A stretch of 64,000 bases of DNA, taken from the NCBI GenBank assembly GCA_907163345.1, contig CAJQUN010000143.1, positions 186,001 through 250,000 on the forward strand, in the 5' to 3' direction. Of the stretch, positions 13,501 to 24,400 are shown piece after piece; the first letter of the stretch is position 1, and every line of letters starts with the position of its first letter. A program made the translations under genes and the position numbers. The notes below the pieces were generated by a model. It was not told the DNA's origin. It searched no databases and saw only the letters and a program-made list of their open reading frames with translations. The DNA comes from Haberlea rhodopensis. Its lineage: Eukaryota > Streptophyta > Magnoliopsida > Lamiales > Gesneriaceae.

Positions 13501-14590
13501 GCCAATAGAATAGCGGAATGAACCATCGCTATGAATACCAGGCGGCATAAACCATCGCAAATAGAATAGCGGAATGAACCATCGCTATGAATACCCGGCG
13601 GCATAAACCATCGCCAATAGAATAGCGGAATGAACCATCGCTATGAATAGCCGATCCCTAGTCTTGTTACAGTAGTGTATTTTAATGCACCTCGCTTGTC
13701 ATGACCGCGGCACTAATACCCCTCGCTTCGACATATCAGCGGCATAGAATAACCTCGCTCAAATGCGACATGCGGCAATATCCTCGCTTCAACATTTGGT
13801 GGCAAATATTCTTTCCTCGCTACGATATGGCAGCGGCAAGTATTCTATCATCGCGTCAAATGCAATGACTCATGGGATATTCACCAAGTATTCCATCTAT
13901 ACCTGCAACACAATGCATATTCCATATCCCAATATACATCAACATGAGTGTATTTTAATGCACCTCGCTCAAATGTGACATGCGGCAACACCCTCGCTTC
14001 AACATTTGGCGGCAAAGCATTAAAATCATCACTCCCATATATACAACCACAATTACTGTATTTTAATGCACCTCGCTCAAATGCGACATGCGGCTTCAAC
14101 ATTTGGCGGCAAAGCATTAAAATCATCACTCCAATATATATATATGCAATAATGCATAATCAATGTTGTATATAAAATGCAGGTTACCGTTTCGTGTCTT
14201 TCAACCCTGGCCTTAGCCTTTCATGTCATAGTGTCCCTACAGGAACAATCTCAACCCATGAGCACATAATAATCCACATTCACCACAATATGATTATAAC
14301 AAGTAAATGCATAAACCATGAGTACAAAGTACTTCCTGTATCCCAATGCATTTCAAAATGCTCCCTCTGGTTGTCCCTGTGCTACAACTCACAATCATAA
14401 TCAACAGATTATATTATGATTCTATAGATGTCATGACATATAATTGTTCCACTATGATCACATATCATAAATGCACATAAGCAAAATAGTTGTGTCACAC
14501 AGCACTAACTACCATCATGCATATTTATGTGCTACTCATTTTCATCCATATGATTCTAGACCCTCAACAGCCCCAAAAGACCAAACCACT
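10517..14590 (-). other. Non-coding interior of LARD D
   Basis: About 4.1 kb between polypurine tract and primer site holds no detectable retroviral domain. Segments near 12520-12700 match the E interior on the opposite strand (the block around the ccctcaggggtgggtg sequence and the acatgtcacc region corresponds to about 34690-34750). The region nearest the primer site carries the periodic arrays listed separately. The open frames here are short and not supported as genes. Confidence 0.8.
13140..14125 (-). repeat. Periodic AGCGATGG/CCGC array in D
   Basis: On the minus strand the unit reads agcgatggttcattccgct followed by ggcgatggtttatgccgcc. The best-ordered part is a 56-bp tandem with tagcgg at 13455, 13511, 13567 and 13623. 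Looser units (gcgagg...ccgcatgtc) continue to about 14125. E has the same array at the same distance from its primer site. Confidence 0.85.
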
Positions 14591-14602
14591 GCTCTGATAC
14601 CA
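14591..14602 (-). other. Primer binding site of D
   Basis: The minus strand reads tggtatcagagc four bases after the 5' LTR end, the same initiator Met type as in the coding elements. Confidence 0.9.
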
Positions 14603-16090
14603 CGAATGTAAGGACCCATGAGCCCTTAACCCGTTATTAGTGTATTAATCCATGCAATTAGTGCATACGATCATACATGTAGGGGAAAAATCACTTATCA
14701 TCATCGCCATTCATGCATATAATAAAAATCCTTTACATTATTCCATATAATGTCTAGTTTTTCCCCAACCCATTTCCACATACGTCTCATGCACCAATAA
14801 AATACACTAACATGCTCTCAATTCATTTTGCAATTCCTAATTAATTTGCATGCAACACATAAATGAAAAGAGAAAGGCCCTTGCCTTCTTTATACAATCC
14901 ATATACACATACTACTGCTCACATTCCAGCATCGAATAAGTATACGTGTATCTAATGTATAAAGTATCATGCTCAATACCATCGCTGGTACCTCGATCCT
15001 GGAAGCACCTCAAAACCATAGCTCGAGCTCAACTCCAAGCCATCGATGTACCTAATAACCTGCCCCCAACAGAGACAGCCCCCACGGGTGAGCATACCAA
15101 TATCCAAATCCAATAATCACAATAATACAATTTGTAATTTACAACAATGTAAATGCTATGAAATATAAAATGTGCTCCCTGGATGGAATCATCCTCATCC
15201 AAGATTCCCCGTACTGTCCCTGTTCTCAAAACAACTGAAACCATCAAATTCCCAAATGCCAGATAATCATTATATTGATTAACAAATCCATTTGCTATAT
15301 ACCGATATCATATTCAATAATACCAATCATTTAAACAATGATTACAGATATTCCAAATACCTCACTTATGGTTACATGGTTCTATTCCATTGCTCGCTCC
15401 ACAATAGCGGCATTTCATTCTCACGCACGCTCGACAACAGTGGCGTCATAACCGATGTTCACTCAAAGGCGACAACATCCCAATCATTGCTCGCTCAAAA
15501 GCTGCACTATATAAATCCAATGCATACATATCCATTTATAGCAATTATCGTAAATCATGTATTTCAATATACATTTATTGCTGATACTGTAAACCATGCA
15601 TTCCCATATACATTTATTGCAATACAGTGTACCATGCACTCAACAATTGCAATCATAATAAAGGCTATGCCCATACGTCATACGTACCTTATCATTCCGT
15701 AGTTCGAGTCCAACCTTGCCTGAGTTCCACGACCCGATGAGTTAAGTGCTAACACACAAATAACTCTCAATTAAACATAGGCCTGCAATCACGTGCCCAA
15801 GCACGTTCACAACTTCCAAACCTATCGTCTATCCATGACGATTATCAAAATAAAAGCCCCCCGGCTAAGCATGCATAATACCCAAAATATTCCATTTTAT
15901 GCGATTAAAAGATAGCCAAAAACACGACCGAGAATTCCATCATATAAAATTTTGGCTCCAACCAATTTATTTTAAAAGTATGGCATTCCCATTGGAATGT
16001 AGACATTGCCCCGGAAATCGGTTAATTAAACCTCGATTCCAAAATCCTGAAATTTTTCCAAAATTCCAAAAAACACAAACTCCTACAGGC

Positions 16091-16302
16091 GGCGATCGAT
16101 CGCCACTTTCAGTGCGATCGATCGCCCCTGTCCAGAGGGCGACAGCACTGACTCGCGATCGATTGCCTGTCCTCGCGATCGATCGCCAACTCGCTCGCTC
16201 GCGATCGCCGAGAACTTGCGATCGATCGCCTGCATAGTTCATCGCCCCTAAATTTGAGCTGCTCGTCGCGATCGATCGCCACTCCTCGGCGATCGATCGC
16301 CA
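16091..16302. repeat. Palindrome array in D 5' LTR
   Basis: Six perfect CGATCGATCG copies plus a degenerate gcgatcgattgc and a half-length gcgatcgc. This copy is better preserved than the 3' LTR copy. Confidence 0.95.
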
Positions 16303-16691
16303 CCTGCGATAATCCGAGAAATTCGAGCTTCCATGGTGTTTTTGACACCCAAACTCAAAACCAACACCCCCAACTTCCTCAACACCTCCAATACACCATT
16401 TAAACTCAATAAAAACACTAAAATCAACATTTTAGATTTTTAACTAAAACCCCCAAATCTCAAATCAAACCCATAACTCAACCATTTAGCACAAAACTAT
16501 AATCAAATCGAAGCTAAAGGAGAGGAGAAGAAGATTACCAGCCTTTCTTCAAGAAATCAGGGTCCCAAGACGAGCCCCCATCGATTTGACCAAGAGGAGA
16601 AGAAGGGAAGGGTTTGGGGTGAGGGAAAGAGGCGTGAGGGAGAGGAGAGAGGGAAATGATTCCGTATAATGACGGAATATCGAGTCTATTT

Positions 16692-16703
16692 GGTATATAT
16701 AGC
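16692..16703 (-). promoter_or_regulatory. TATA box of the D 5' LTR
   Basis: The minus strand reads ctatatatacca. The dyad attccgt-N6-acggaat (16659-16678) lies just downstream, followed by a pyrimidine-rich leader typical of plant transcription starts. A possible splice donor CTG|GTAATC follows about 150 bases further on, near 16542. The same arrangement is present at 10162 and in H at 49183. Confidence 0.65.
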
Positions 16704-17032
16704 TCCAAAGCTCCAAAATACCGACTCCTCCACAACTACAGCGTGATTCATTAAAATTCATCTGTTTTCAAAAATCATCTCTCTAACCTCAATTCCCATT
16801 ACCAGCCCCAGTACAAAGTACTCTGCACCCCAGGTTCCACCAAGAACCAAATTCCAAGGTTAGCACCACGATGAGAATACAATCTCATCCCTTGGACCCA
16901 ACGACTCCAAAAACAGGATTTAAAAACCCCGGGAGTCCCAAAACCGCAATTAATACACAATTGCCACAATTAAAAATCCATTAAGGATTGTTACCACACC
17001 GGGGTTAACACCATTAATCCCCGGGTATCACA

Positions 17033-17731
17033 GATGCCTCATGGCAAGATTTATTGGTCTTGGTAGAGTTCTCTTACAACAATAGCTACCAGGCGAGTAT
17101 TCAGATGGCTCTATTTGAGGCTCTGTATGGTCGGCGTTGTAGGTCGCCATTATATTAGGATGACTTGACCAGTAAAGTAGTGGGAGGACCCGAACTGATT
17201 CGGGAAATGGAGGATAAGATAAAGGTTATCCGACAGAAAATGAAGGCAGCCCAGGATAGACAGGCAGCCTATGCGAATAAACGGTGGAGACCGTTGGAGT
17301 TTCAGTTGGGAGACAGGGTCTTTTTGAAGATCTCACCTTTCAGAGGTGTTGTACGGTTTGGGATGCGTGGAAAATTATCTCCAAGGTATGTTTGACCGTA
17401 TGAGATTTTACAGCGCATAGGTACCTTGGCTTACCGTTTGGCCTTGCAACCGTCGTTATCTGGTATTCACGACGTATTCCACTTATCTATGCTGGGGAAA
17501 TATGAGCCGGATCCGTTGCATGTGTTACAACCTTCTGAGATACAGTTAGATTCTTATGTGTCCTACGAGGAACGGACAGTCAGGATTCTGGATAGAACTG
17601 ATCGCATACTTCGTAACAAAGTGATACCGATCGTCAAGGTTCAGTGGGATCGCAGGGGTGTCGAGGAGGCCACGTGGGAGACGGAGCGGCATATGGTGCA
17701 GCACTACCCGGAACTATTTTCTTCTATGTGA
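17033..17731 (+). pseudogene. B gag-pol, 3' part (integrase end and chromodomain)
   Basis: The frame resumes after D with DASWQD and FSYNNSYQAS. It continues through the integrase C-terminus, where a TGA at 17393 replaces the glycine of the GPY motif. It ends with a chromodomain-like tail (VQWDRRGVEEATWE, about 17640) and a stop at 17729. A TAG at 17157 also interrupts it. The first five bases are the target duplication of D. Confidence 0.9.
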
Positions 17732-17786
17732 TTTATGTTTAGTTTTGTTTGGGTAAGTGCATACGATTTCGAGGGCGAAATCGTAT

Positions 17787-17800
17787 AAGTAGGAGGAGTA
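17787..17800 (+). other. Polypurine tract of B
   Basis: The sequence aagtaggaggagta lies immediately before the 3' LTR and aligns with aagtaggggagtat of A. Confidence 0.8.
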
Positions 17801-17801
17801 T

Positions 17802-18866
17802 TATGATATCCCCGAAATAATTATATGCAATTGGGCATTAATTATGTTTATGTGATTATTTATGTTGATAATTAAATTATGTGTTGGAATTAATTATCTT
17901 GGTGAAATGCTTAGTCACATGGTAGGCGTGACCCGGTGGTGCGTTTCAGGGTCCATGTTATGCATGTTGGAAAATTGGGGGTTATCATGGTTTAGTTGTG
18001 ACAGTTAAATATTATTTGGTAAAACATGTGTTTAATTGAGATTTTGGTGCATTTTGGGAAAATGCTTTTAAAATATCATGTTGGAGTATTTTATACATCT
18101 TGTTAACTAATGGGGTACATGTTTTATTACAACCCCTTATACCCCATTACCCCCACTTTACCCATCACTTTTCACAATCCCCAAATCACTCTTCCAAACC
18201 CTATCCCCAACCCATTTTCGAATTTGGCATTAAGGATGAGGGAAAATCCTTGCAAAAGCTTGGTTTGTGAGGTCCTTGGTGAGATTTAGAATCCATAAGA
18301 GGTATGGATCCCTCCTTTATGTTTTTATGGTGTTTGGTTTTGATTTGAAATGGTATTGGTTGTTTTGAAATGGGTTTGTTTTGGGTTGGTATTATTTTTG
18401 GTTGGGTTGTTAGATTTTTGGTAGTATTGAGGTGTATGTTGAAGGTTTATGGTGTTTTTATGTTATTGATTTGATGGTATATGTGTTGGTGTAGTTGGGG
18501 AAGAAAAATGGTGTAAAAATGGTGGATTTTCGATGTACAGACAGCGGCAATCGATCGCCCAAAAATGACGATAGATTGCACGCGGGCAGTGCGCAATCGC
18601 TGTGTCTGGCGATTGATCGCCATGCTGGGGCGATCGATCGGTGAGACAAGCGATCGATCGCCCCAAAAATGGCGATCGATCGCCTATCGCCAGAAATTGG
18701 CATTCTGGGCTGCTGGACCTCGCGATCGATCGGGACTCCATAACGATCGATCGCGAGATGCCAGAATGGTATGTTTTGATTATTATTGTGGGATTTTTGG
18801 TATTGGACTGTTATTGGCACCTAATATTGATTTGTGTGAATGTGTAACCATCCCAGGTGGCCATAC
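17802..18866 (+). repeat. 3' LTR of B, first segment
   Basis: It aligns with the first half of 2142-4208 but begins tatgata instead of tgtgata, so the terminal TG is mutated. It is interrupted at 18866 by A; the last five bases (catac) are A's target site. Confidence 0.9.
18545..18755. repeat. Palindrome array in B 3' LTR
   Basis: Five perfect CGATCGATCG copies and three degenerate ones (caatcgatcg, cgatagattg, cgattgatcg). The 5' LTR of the same element has seven perfect copies, so decay proceeded independently. Confidence 0.95.
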
Positions 18867-21200
18867 TGTGATACCCCCGAAATAATTATATGCAAATTGG
18901 GCATTAATTTCGATTATGAGATTTTAATGGTGGTGATTAAATTAATTAATGGAATTAATTATATTGGTGAAATGCTTGGTCACCTGGTAGGAGCGACCCG
19001 GTAGAGCATTTCGATGTGCATGTTATTCATGTTGGGTAATTGGGGATTTTGATGGTTTAATTGTACTGGTTTGTGATTAATTGTGTGAATCATGTTTTTA
19101 TTGGGATTTTGGTACATTATGGTAAAATGCCTTTAAATATCATGTTGGGGTGTTTTATACACCATGGTAAATTGTGGAAGGCAATTGGTTTAATTAAATC
19201 ATTTATACCCCATTCCCCTTTAATTCCCATTACTTTACAACTTTCCCCAAAACCACCACCAAACCCTTCTTTTTCCCCATTTTCGAAATTGTGCTCAAGG
19301 TTGGAGAGAAAACCTTCAAGAAGCTTGCTTTGTGGGTTTTGGTGTGAGTTTTGGAGTCCCCTAGAGGTATGGATACCTCCCCATTGCTTTTATTGTGTTT
19401 GGTTTAAGATTGAAATGGTTTTGAAGGGTTTAAAATGGGTTTGGGTTGGATTGTTGTGGTTTTGTTTGGGGGTTGGTTTTATGGTTGTTTTAAGGTGTAT
19501 TTTGAAGGGTTATGATGTTATTTGAGTTGTTGGTTTGTTGGTTATGTGTTGAAATGGGTTGGAATGATTTTGAGGTGCAAAAATGGAGATTTTTTCGGGT
19601 TACAGGGGTCGGCGATCGATCGCCCATTTCAGGCGATCGATCGCGCCCAGGCAGTAGGCGTTGGAAGCTTTTGGCGATCGATCGCCACTCTTGGGCGATC
19701 GATCGGCGGGTCTGGCGATCGATCGCGCCAAGTGTGGCGATCGATCGCCGAAGGATGAAAAATTTGGGGCTCGGGCAGTACGTTTGGGCGATCGATCGCC
19801 GTGATGGGCGATCGATCGCGAAGGTTAAAATATTGGATTTTTGGACTTTTTTGTGGAATTTTTGATATCGGACTATTATTGGCTCCTAATATTAATTTGT
19901 GTGAATGTGTAAAACCATCCCAGGTGGGCACACAGCATAGGAGATAAAGTCCACGATAATCTCCACTTTTGGAATCAAGGTACGTGGGACGTACGAGCAT
20001 AACCTATTATAGTATTGCAACTGTAATATGCATGGTTTGTGATAATGGTATTAAATGGGCATTGGAATACATGGTGTATGGTAATTGTATTATATGGACA
20101 TTGCAATATCTGGCATTTGGTAAGTATTGAAATGCATGGTGCATTATATTTACTTCAAATGGATAATGATATGCATGGTATATGGTAACTGTGATAAATA
20201 GACATACATTGGAAATCATAGGGTGCCGCTTTAGAGCGAGCAACGATTGGGTGTTGTCGCCGTTGAGCGACCACCGGTTATGACGCCGCTATTGTTGAGC
20301 GTGCGCTGGGTTTAGAATGCCGCTATTGTGGAGCGAGCAATGTTACGGGAACATGGAATCCTTGGTTAAATATATGTGAAATCTATGGCCTATGTATAAT
20401 GATTTTACATATTGATTATGGAGTTGACATGATAGAACTGTATTAGTTAATCTATATGGTGATTAACTGGCTTTGGGAATTTGATGAGTTTGGTTATTTT
20501 GAGAACAGGGACAATGCATGGGATCCCGGATGAGGGTGTTACCATCCAGGGAGTATCATTTAAATTATGGCATTTACATTCTGTAAATTATGAATTGCAA
20601 TATTATTATTTTGTGATTGGTGGTATTGGTATGCTCACCCCGTGTGGGGGCTGTCTCTGTTGGGGCAGGTATTACAGGTGTAGCAGCGACTTTGGAGTCG
20701 AGCTCGAGCTGTTGGTTAGAGGTACTTCCAGGATAGAGGTACCAGAGCTGGCTGGATAGACGCTCAGATCCAGAGTTGAGATCGAGTTGCGCTTGGGAGG
20801 TGCTTCCAGGATTGAGGCACCGGTAACGACAGCTGGAAGTATGGTATTTTATACTTTATGTACACATACGATTATTTGGTGCTCGTCTGTGAGCGACGTA
20901 TATGTGTGCATGGGTTGTATAAAAGGCAAATGTCTTTCTTTTCATCTATATTGTGATATGCAATTAATTGGGAATTGCTAGATGAATTGAGAAGTAATTA
21001 GTGTATCTCGGGGGTACATGACATGCTAAATGGTTTAGTTGGAAAAATGGAAATGGTATGTATTGGATTAAACGGAAGAATTTTATTATCGGTATATTAC
21101 GCTAATCTAGCATATGGTTATTTTCCAACATATATGGTTACATGTACATGTTTGTGGGATTTAGCGCTAATTACGGGTTAAGGGCACGGGGGTCCTTACA
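18867..21200 (+). repeat. 5' LTR of A (2334 bp)
   Basis: It runs from tgtgatacccccgaaat to gggggtccttaca. A TATA-like ttttatacac lies near 19152, a possible splice donor CTAGAG|GTATGG at 19366/19367, the palindrome array at 19611-19820, a CTAAT branch-like site near 19886, and a would-be acceptor that here reads TAA (19911-19913). The dyad gtacgt-ggg-acgtac is at 19980-19994. The second half has the gctcaccccgtgtgggggct block shared with C, D, E and H. Confidence 0.96.
19611..19820. repeat. Palindrome array in A 5' LTR (8 perfect units)
   Basis: Eight CGATCGATCG copies, most extended to the 12-mer GCGATCGATCGC, with no degenerate copy. This youngest element therefore shows the undecayed form. 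Confidence 0.97.
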
Positions 21201-21204
21201 TTAG

Positions 21205-21216
21205 TGGTATCAGAGC
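21205..21216 (+). other. Primer binding site of A
   Basis: tggtatcagagc lies four bases after the LTR end, initiator Met tRNA type. Confidence 0.92.
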
Positions 21217-21247
21217 AGTGGTTAGAGAACCCGGGATTGAGTGAAGG

Positions 21248-21413
21248 GTAGCCTTAGCATGGTTAGCTAAGTGTTTACATTTGAGCATGTTTATGCATGT
21301 GGCGCATATTGGAGTATGAACTGTTATACTAACATGCTTATTTTCATTCATGTTATCTAACGGCATAACATATATATCTTGTTTTGGAATTGTTGTTAAC
21401 ATTTGTGTTACAG
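21248..21413 (+). other. Possible leader intron before gag of A
   Basis: A donor-like gaagg|gtagcc (GT at 21248) and an acceptor-like tttgtgttacag|c (AG at 21412-21413) bound a T-rich 166-base stretch. Within it, tactaac (about 21329) and ttaac (about 21396) resemble branch sites. The acceptor-like end is kept in B, F, J and, in weaker form, K. An upstream donor in the LTR could also pair with this acceptor. This is inference from sequence; no transcript is available. Confidence 0.4.
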
Positions 21414-21414
21414 C

Positions 21415-24400
21415 ATGGCTGCTAATGAAGAGGTCGGGGATGTTGGGAGCGTGAATGCTAGTATTGGACAGGCAAATCCCTTACCCCCACCTGCTGTGGG
21501 CGTGGAACCGGTTGCCCAGATGCTACTACCAGGGGAACTTAGTCTGACACAGTTCCTGACCTTTCACCCACCGATGTTTGAGGGAACAGAGACTGGAGAA
21601 GAAGCCGAAGAGTGGCTGGAAAGATTGGAACAAATATTTGTATCCGCGCCGTGTGCTAGGACGGCTTGGTTAAGACTGGCGGAATTCCAACTGGCCAAGA
21701 AGTCTTCCATGTGGTGGAGGACGACTGTTATGGAACTGCGAGCACAAGGCATGGTGATAGACTGGACTCTATTCAGGACTCGGTTTTTGAACCGATACTT
21801 TTCAGCTGCGGCAAGGCAATCCAAGGAGGATGAGTTTTCAAATTTGAAACAAGGAAGCATGACGGTTTCGGACTACGCCATGCACTACTCGTCTTTATTG
21901 AGGTATGTCCCTCATATTGCCACAAATGGACACGCGAAGATGAGGAACTTCTTGAAGGGGTTAAGACCGGAATTATTTGATCGGGTGATTTCTAACAACC
22001 CGACATCCTTTGATGATGCACTTGTGAGAGCAGAGTTGGCAGAGATTGGGGTGAGTGCTTATCCTGATGTTGCACCCCCACCGGTTTCATCTCAAAGATC
22101 CACACCTGAAAATCTGAGGCCTCGGGGAGGATCTTTTAAATCAAGAGGAACTTCTTCTTCTTCTTCCCGGTTTAGTGGAAGGCGACCGGATGGCCGGAAA
22201 CAGGGTGACCGGAGAGGCGGTGCATCCACTTTTGGAGGACCTGGCAGAGCTGGTGAAGTTAAGTGCCACTTTTGTGGAGGGCCGCATCTGATGCGTGACT
22301 GTTCTGCTTGTTATATATGTGGCAGGTCGGGCCACATTGCTCGGCGTTGTCCTAATCGGGAGGGACAGACGGACCTCAGGGAAGGCAGAGGAAGGTTTTC
22401 TACCGGGACAGTACAGCAGAGGCCACCGGTGGCGCCTCGACATATGGGAGGACAGGCGATGGGACCGCCTCAGGGTCAGGTCTATGCATTGACCAGGGAG
22501 CAGGCCGATGCAGCTCCAGAGGAGGTTATAGCTGGTACGTGCCTATTATTTTCATATTCCGCCTTTATTTTGATAGACACAGGTGCTTCGCACTCCTTTG
22601 TGTCTGCGGACTTTGTGGCGAGACATCATATGTGCACGTCTCCGTTGCCCACGTCTCTATTGGTCTCGACACCCACCGGAAAGAAAGTTGTTGCGGATCA
22701 ATTTCTGATGGACTGCCTCATTTATTTTGAGGGCAATGAAGTCAAGGCCGATTTGATTGTTCTGGGTATGTCAGATTTCGACTGCATTGTGGGCATCGAC
22801 ATTCTGAACAGATATCAGGCAGTGGTGGATTGCCGACAGAGGACAGTACGGTTCAGATCTCAGTTAGGAGTTCAGTGGATTTTCTATGGTAATGGTTCTC
22901 GTGCGAAGGTTCCGTTGATTTCGGCAATCAAGATGTCTCAATTATTGGAGCATGGACATACGGGCTATCTCATTTATGCCGTGGATCTGTTGGGAAAGGG
23001 CAAGGAGTTAAGAGTCGAGGATATACCAGTTGTAGCAGAATTTGCGGATGTGTTCCCGGAGGAGATTCCAGGATTCCCACCGACTAGGGAAGTCGAGTTT
23101 GGGATTGAGTTATTACCGGGGACGTCCGCTATTTCTCGTGCTCCTTACCGCATGGCGCCGGCAGAATTGAGGGAACTGAAGGAACAGTTGCAAGAGCTTC
23201 TGGATAAAGGATATATACGCCCTAGCGTATCGCCTTGGGGCGCGCCGGTTCTTTTTGTGAAGAAGAAGGATGGTTCGATGCGTTTGTGCATCGATTATCG
23301 GCAACTGAATAAGGCCACGGTAAAGAACAAGTATCCTCTTCCGAGGATTGATGATTTATTTGATCAATTGCAAGGGACGAAGCTATATAGCAAGATTGAT
23401 TTGAGATCCGGATACCATCAGATACGGGTCAGGGAGGAGGATGTACAGAAAACAGCATTCCGGACTCGGTATGGACACTACGAGTTCCTAGTGATGCCGT
23501 TCGGTGTGACGAACGCCCCAGCTGTTTTTATGAGCTTGATGAATCGGGTGTTCCAACCCTACCTGGACCAGTTCGTCATTGTGTTTATTGACGATATACT
23601 TATTTATTCCCAGAGCGAGGAAGAGCACGTGAGACATTTGAGGACAGTGCTCCAGATCCTTAGAGATCACCAGTTATACGCCAAGCTCAGTAAGTGTGAG
23701 TTTTGGTTGAGCAGTGTGGTATTTCTGGGGCATGTCATATCAAGCAGTGGGATTTCGGTAGACCCCAGAAAGATTGAGGCTGTGATGGAGTGGGCTGCAC
23801 CCACTTCGGTGCCCGAGATTCGGAGTTTCCTTGGTTTGGCGGGCTATTATCGACGTTTCGTCGAAGGATTTTCTAAGATTGCTAAGCCGCTGACTCAGTT
23901 GACTCAGAAAGGAGTACCGTTTTATTGGTCTGAGGCTTGTGAGCAGAGCTTCCAGGAACTGAAGCACCGGTTGACCACAGCACCTGTTCTAGTGATTCCT
24001 TCAGAGAATAAGAGGTTTGTTCTGTACACTGATGCGTCACTTCAGGGCTTGGGATGTGTATTGATGCAAGATAAGCACGTGGTAGCTTATGCATCGAGGC
24101 AGTTGAAGCCGCATGAGACTAGGTACCCAGTCCACGATCTGGAGTTGGCAGCTATCATTTTTGCTCTGAAGATTTGGAGGCATTATCTGTATGGTACCTC
24201 CTTCACCATTTATACAGATCATAAGAGCCTGAAATTCTTGTTTACTCAGGCGGAATTGAACATGCGCCAGAGGAGATGGATGGATCTACTTAAGGATTAT
24301 GACTGTGAAATAGAGTACCATCCGGGGAAAGCCAATTTGACAGCAGACGCCTTGAGTCGGAAGGTGAGGAATACTGCTGAGGATGTCATGCATTTGTCGG

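Larger units (their letters stand above)
8087..17032 (-). mobile_element. LARD-like non-autonomous retrotransposon D
   Basis: This complete minus-strand element has two LTRs (14607-17032 is the 5', 8087-10502 the 3'), a primer site (14591-14602), a polypurine tract (10503-10516) and a perfect target duplication GATGC (8082-8086 and 17033-17037). The 4.1 kb interior contains no recognisable gag or pol and no frame longer than about 155 codons. That is the architecture of large retrotransposon derivatives (LARDs). The LTRs differ from each other by many substitutions, so the insertion is not recent. The interior is homologous to that of E. Its enzymes must have come from another element. Confidence 0.92.
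14607..17032 (-). repeat. 5' LTR of D (2426 bp)
   Basis: This is the partner of 8087-10502, with the same blocks in the same order. It ends next to the right-hand GATGC duplication. Confidence 0.9.

Noticed and set aside
19061..19525. 154-codon frame identical in both A LTRs (also 26187-26651)
   Set aside because: Identity is explained by the LTR duplication; the equivalent region is not open in B or F and no domain is seen.
19611..19820. CRISPR-like array of regularly spaced palindromes
   Set aside because: Repeats are only 10-14 bp, spacers are irregular, the location is a plant LTR and no cas gene exists.
21205..21223. tRNA gene fragment (tggtatcagagc)
   Set aside because: It lies directly after each LTR and is only the primer-complementary segment; no tRNA body follows.
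21403..21414. Upstream start of gag-pol at 21403
   Set aside because: That codon is TTG and lies in the acceptor-like segment; the ATG at 21415 matches the start in B and F.
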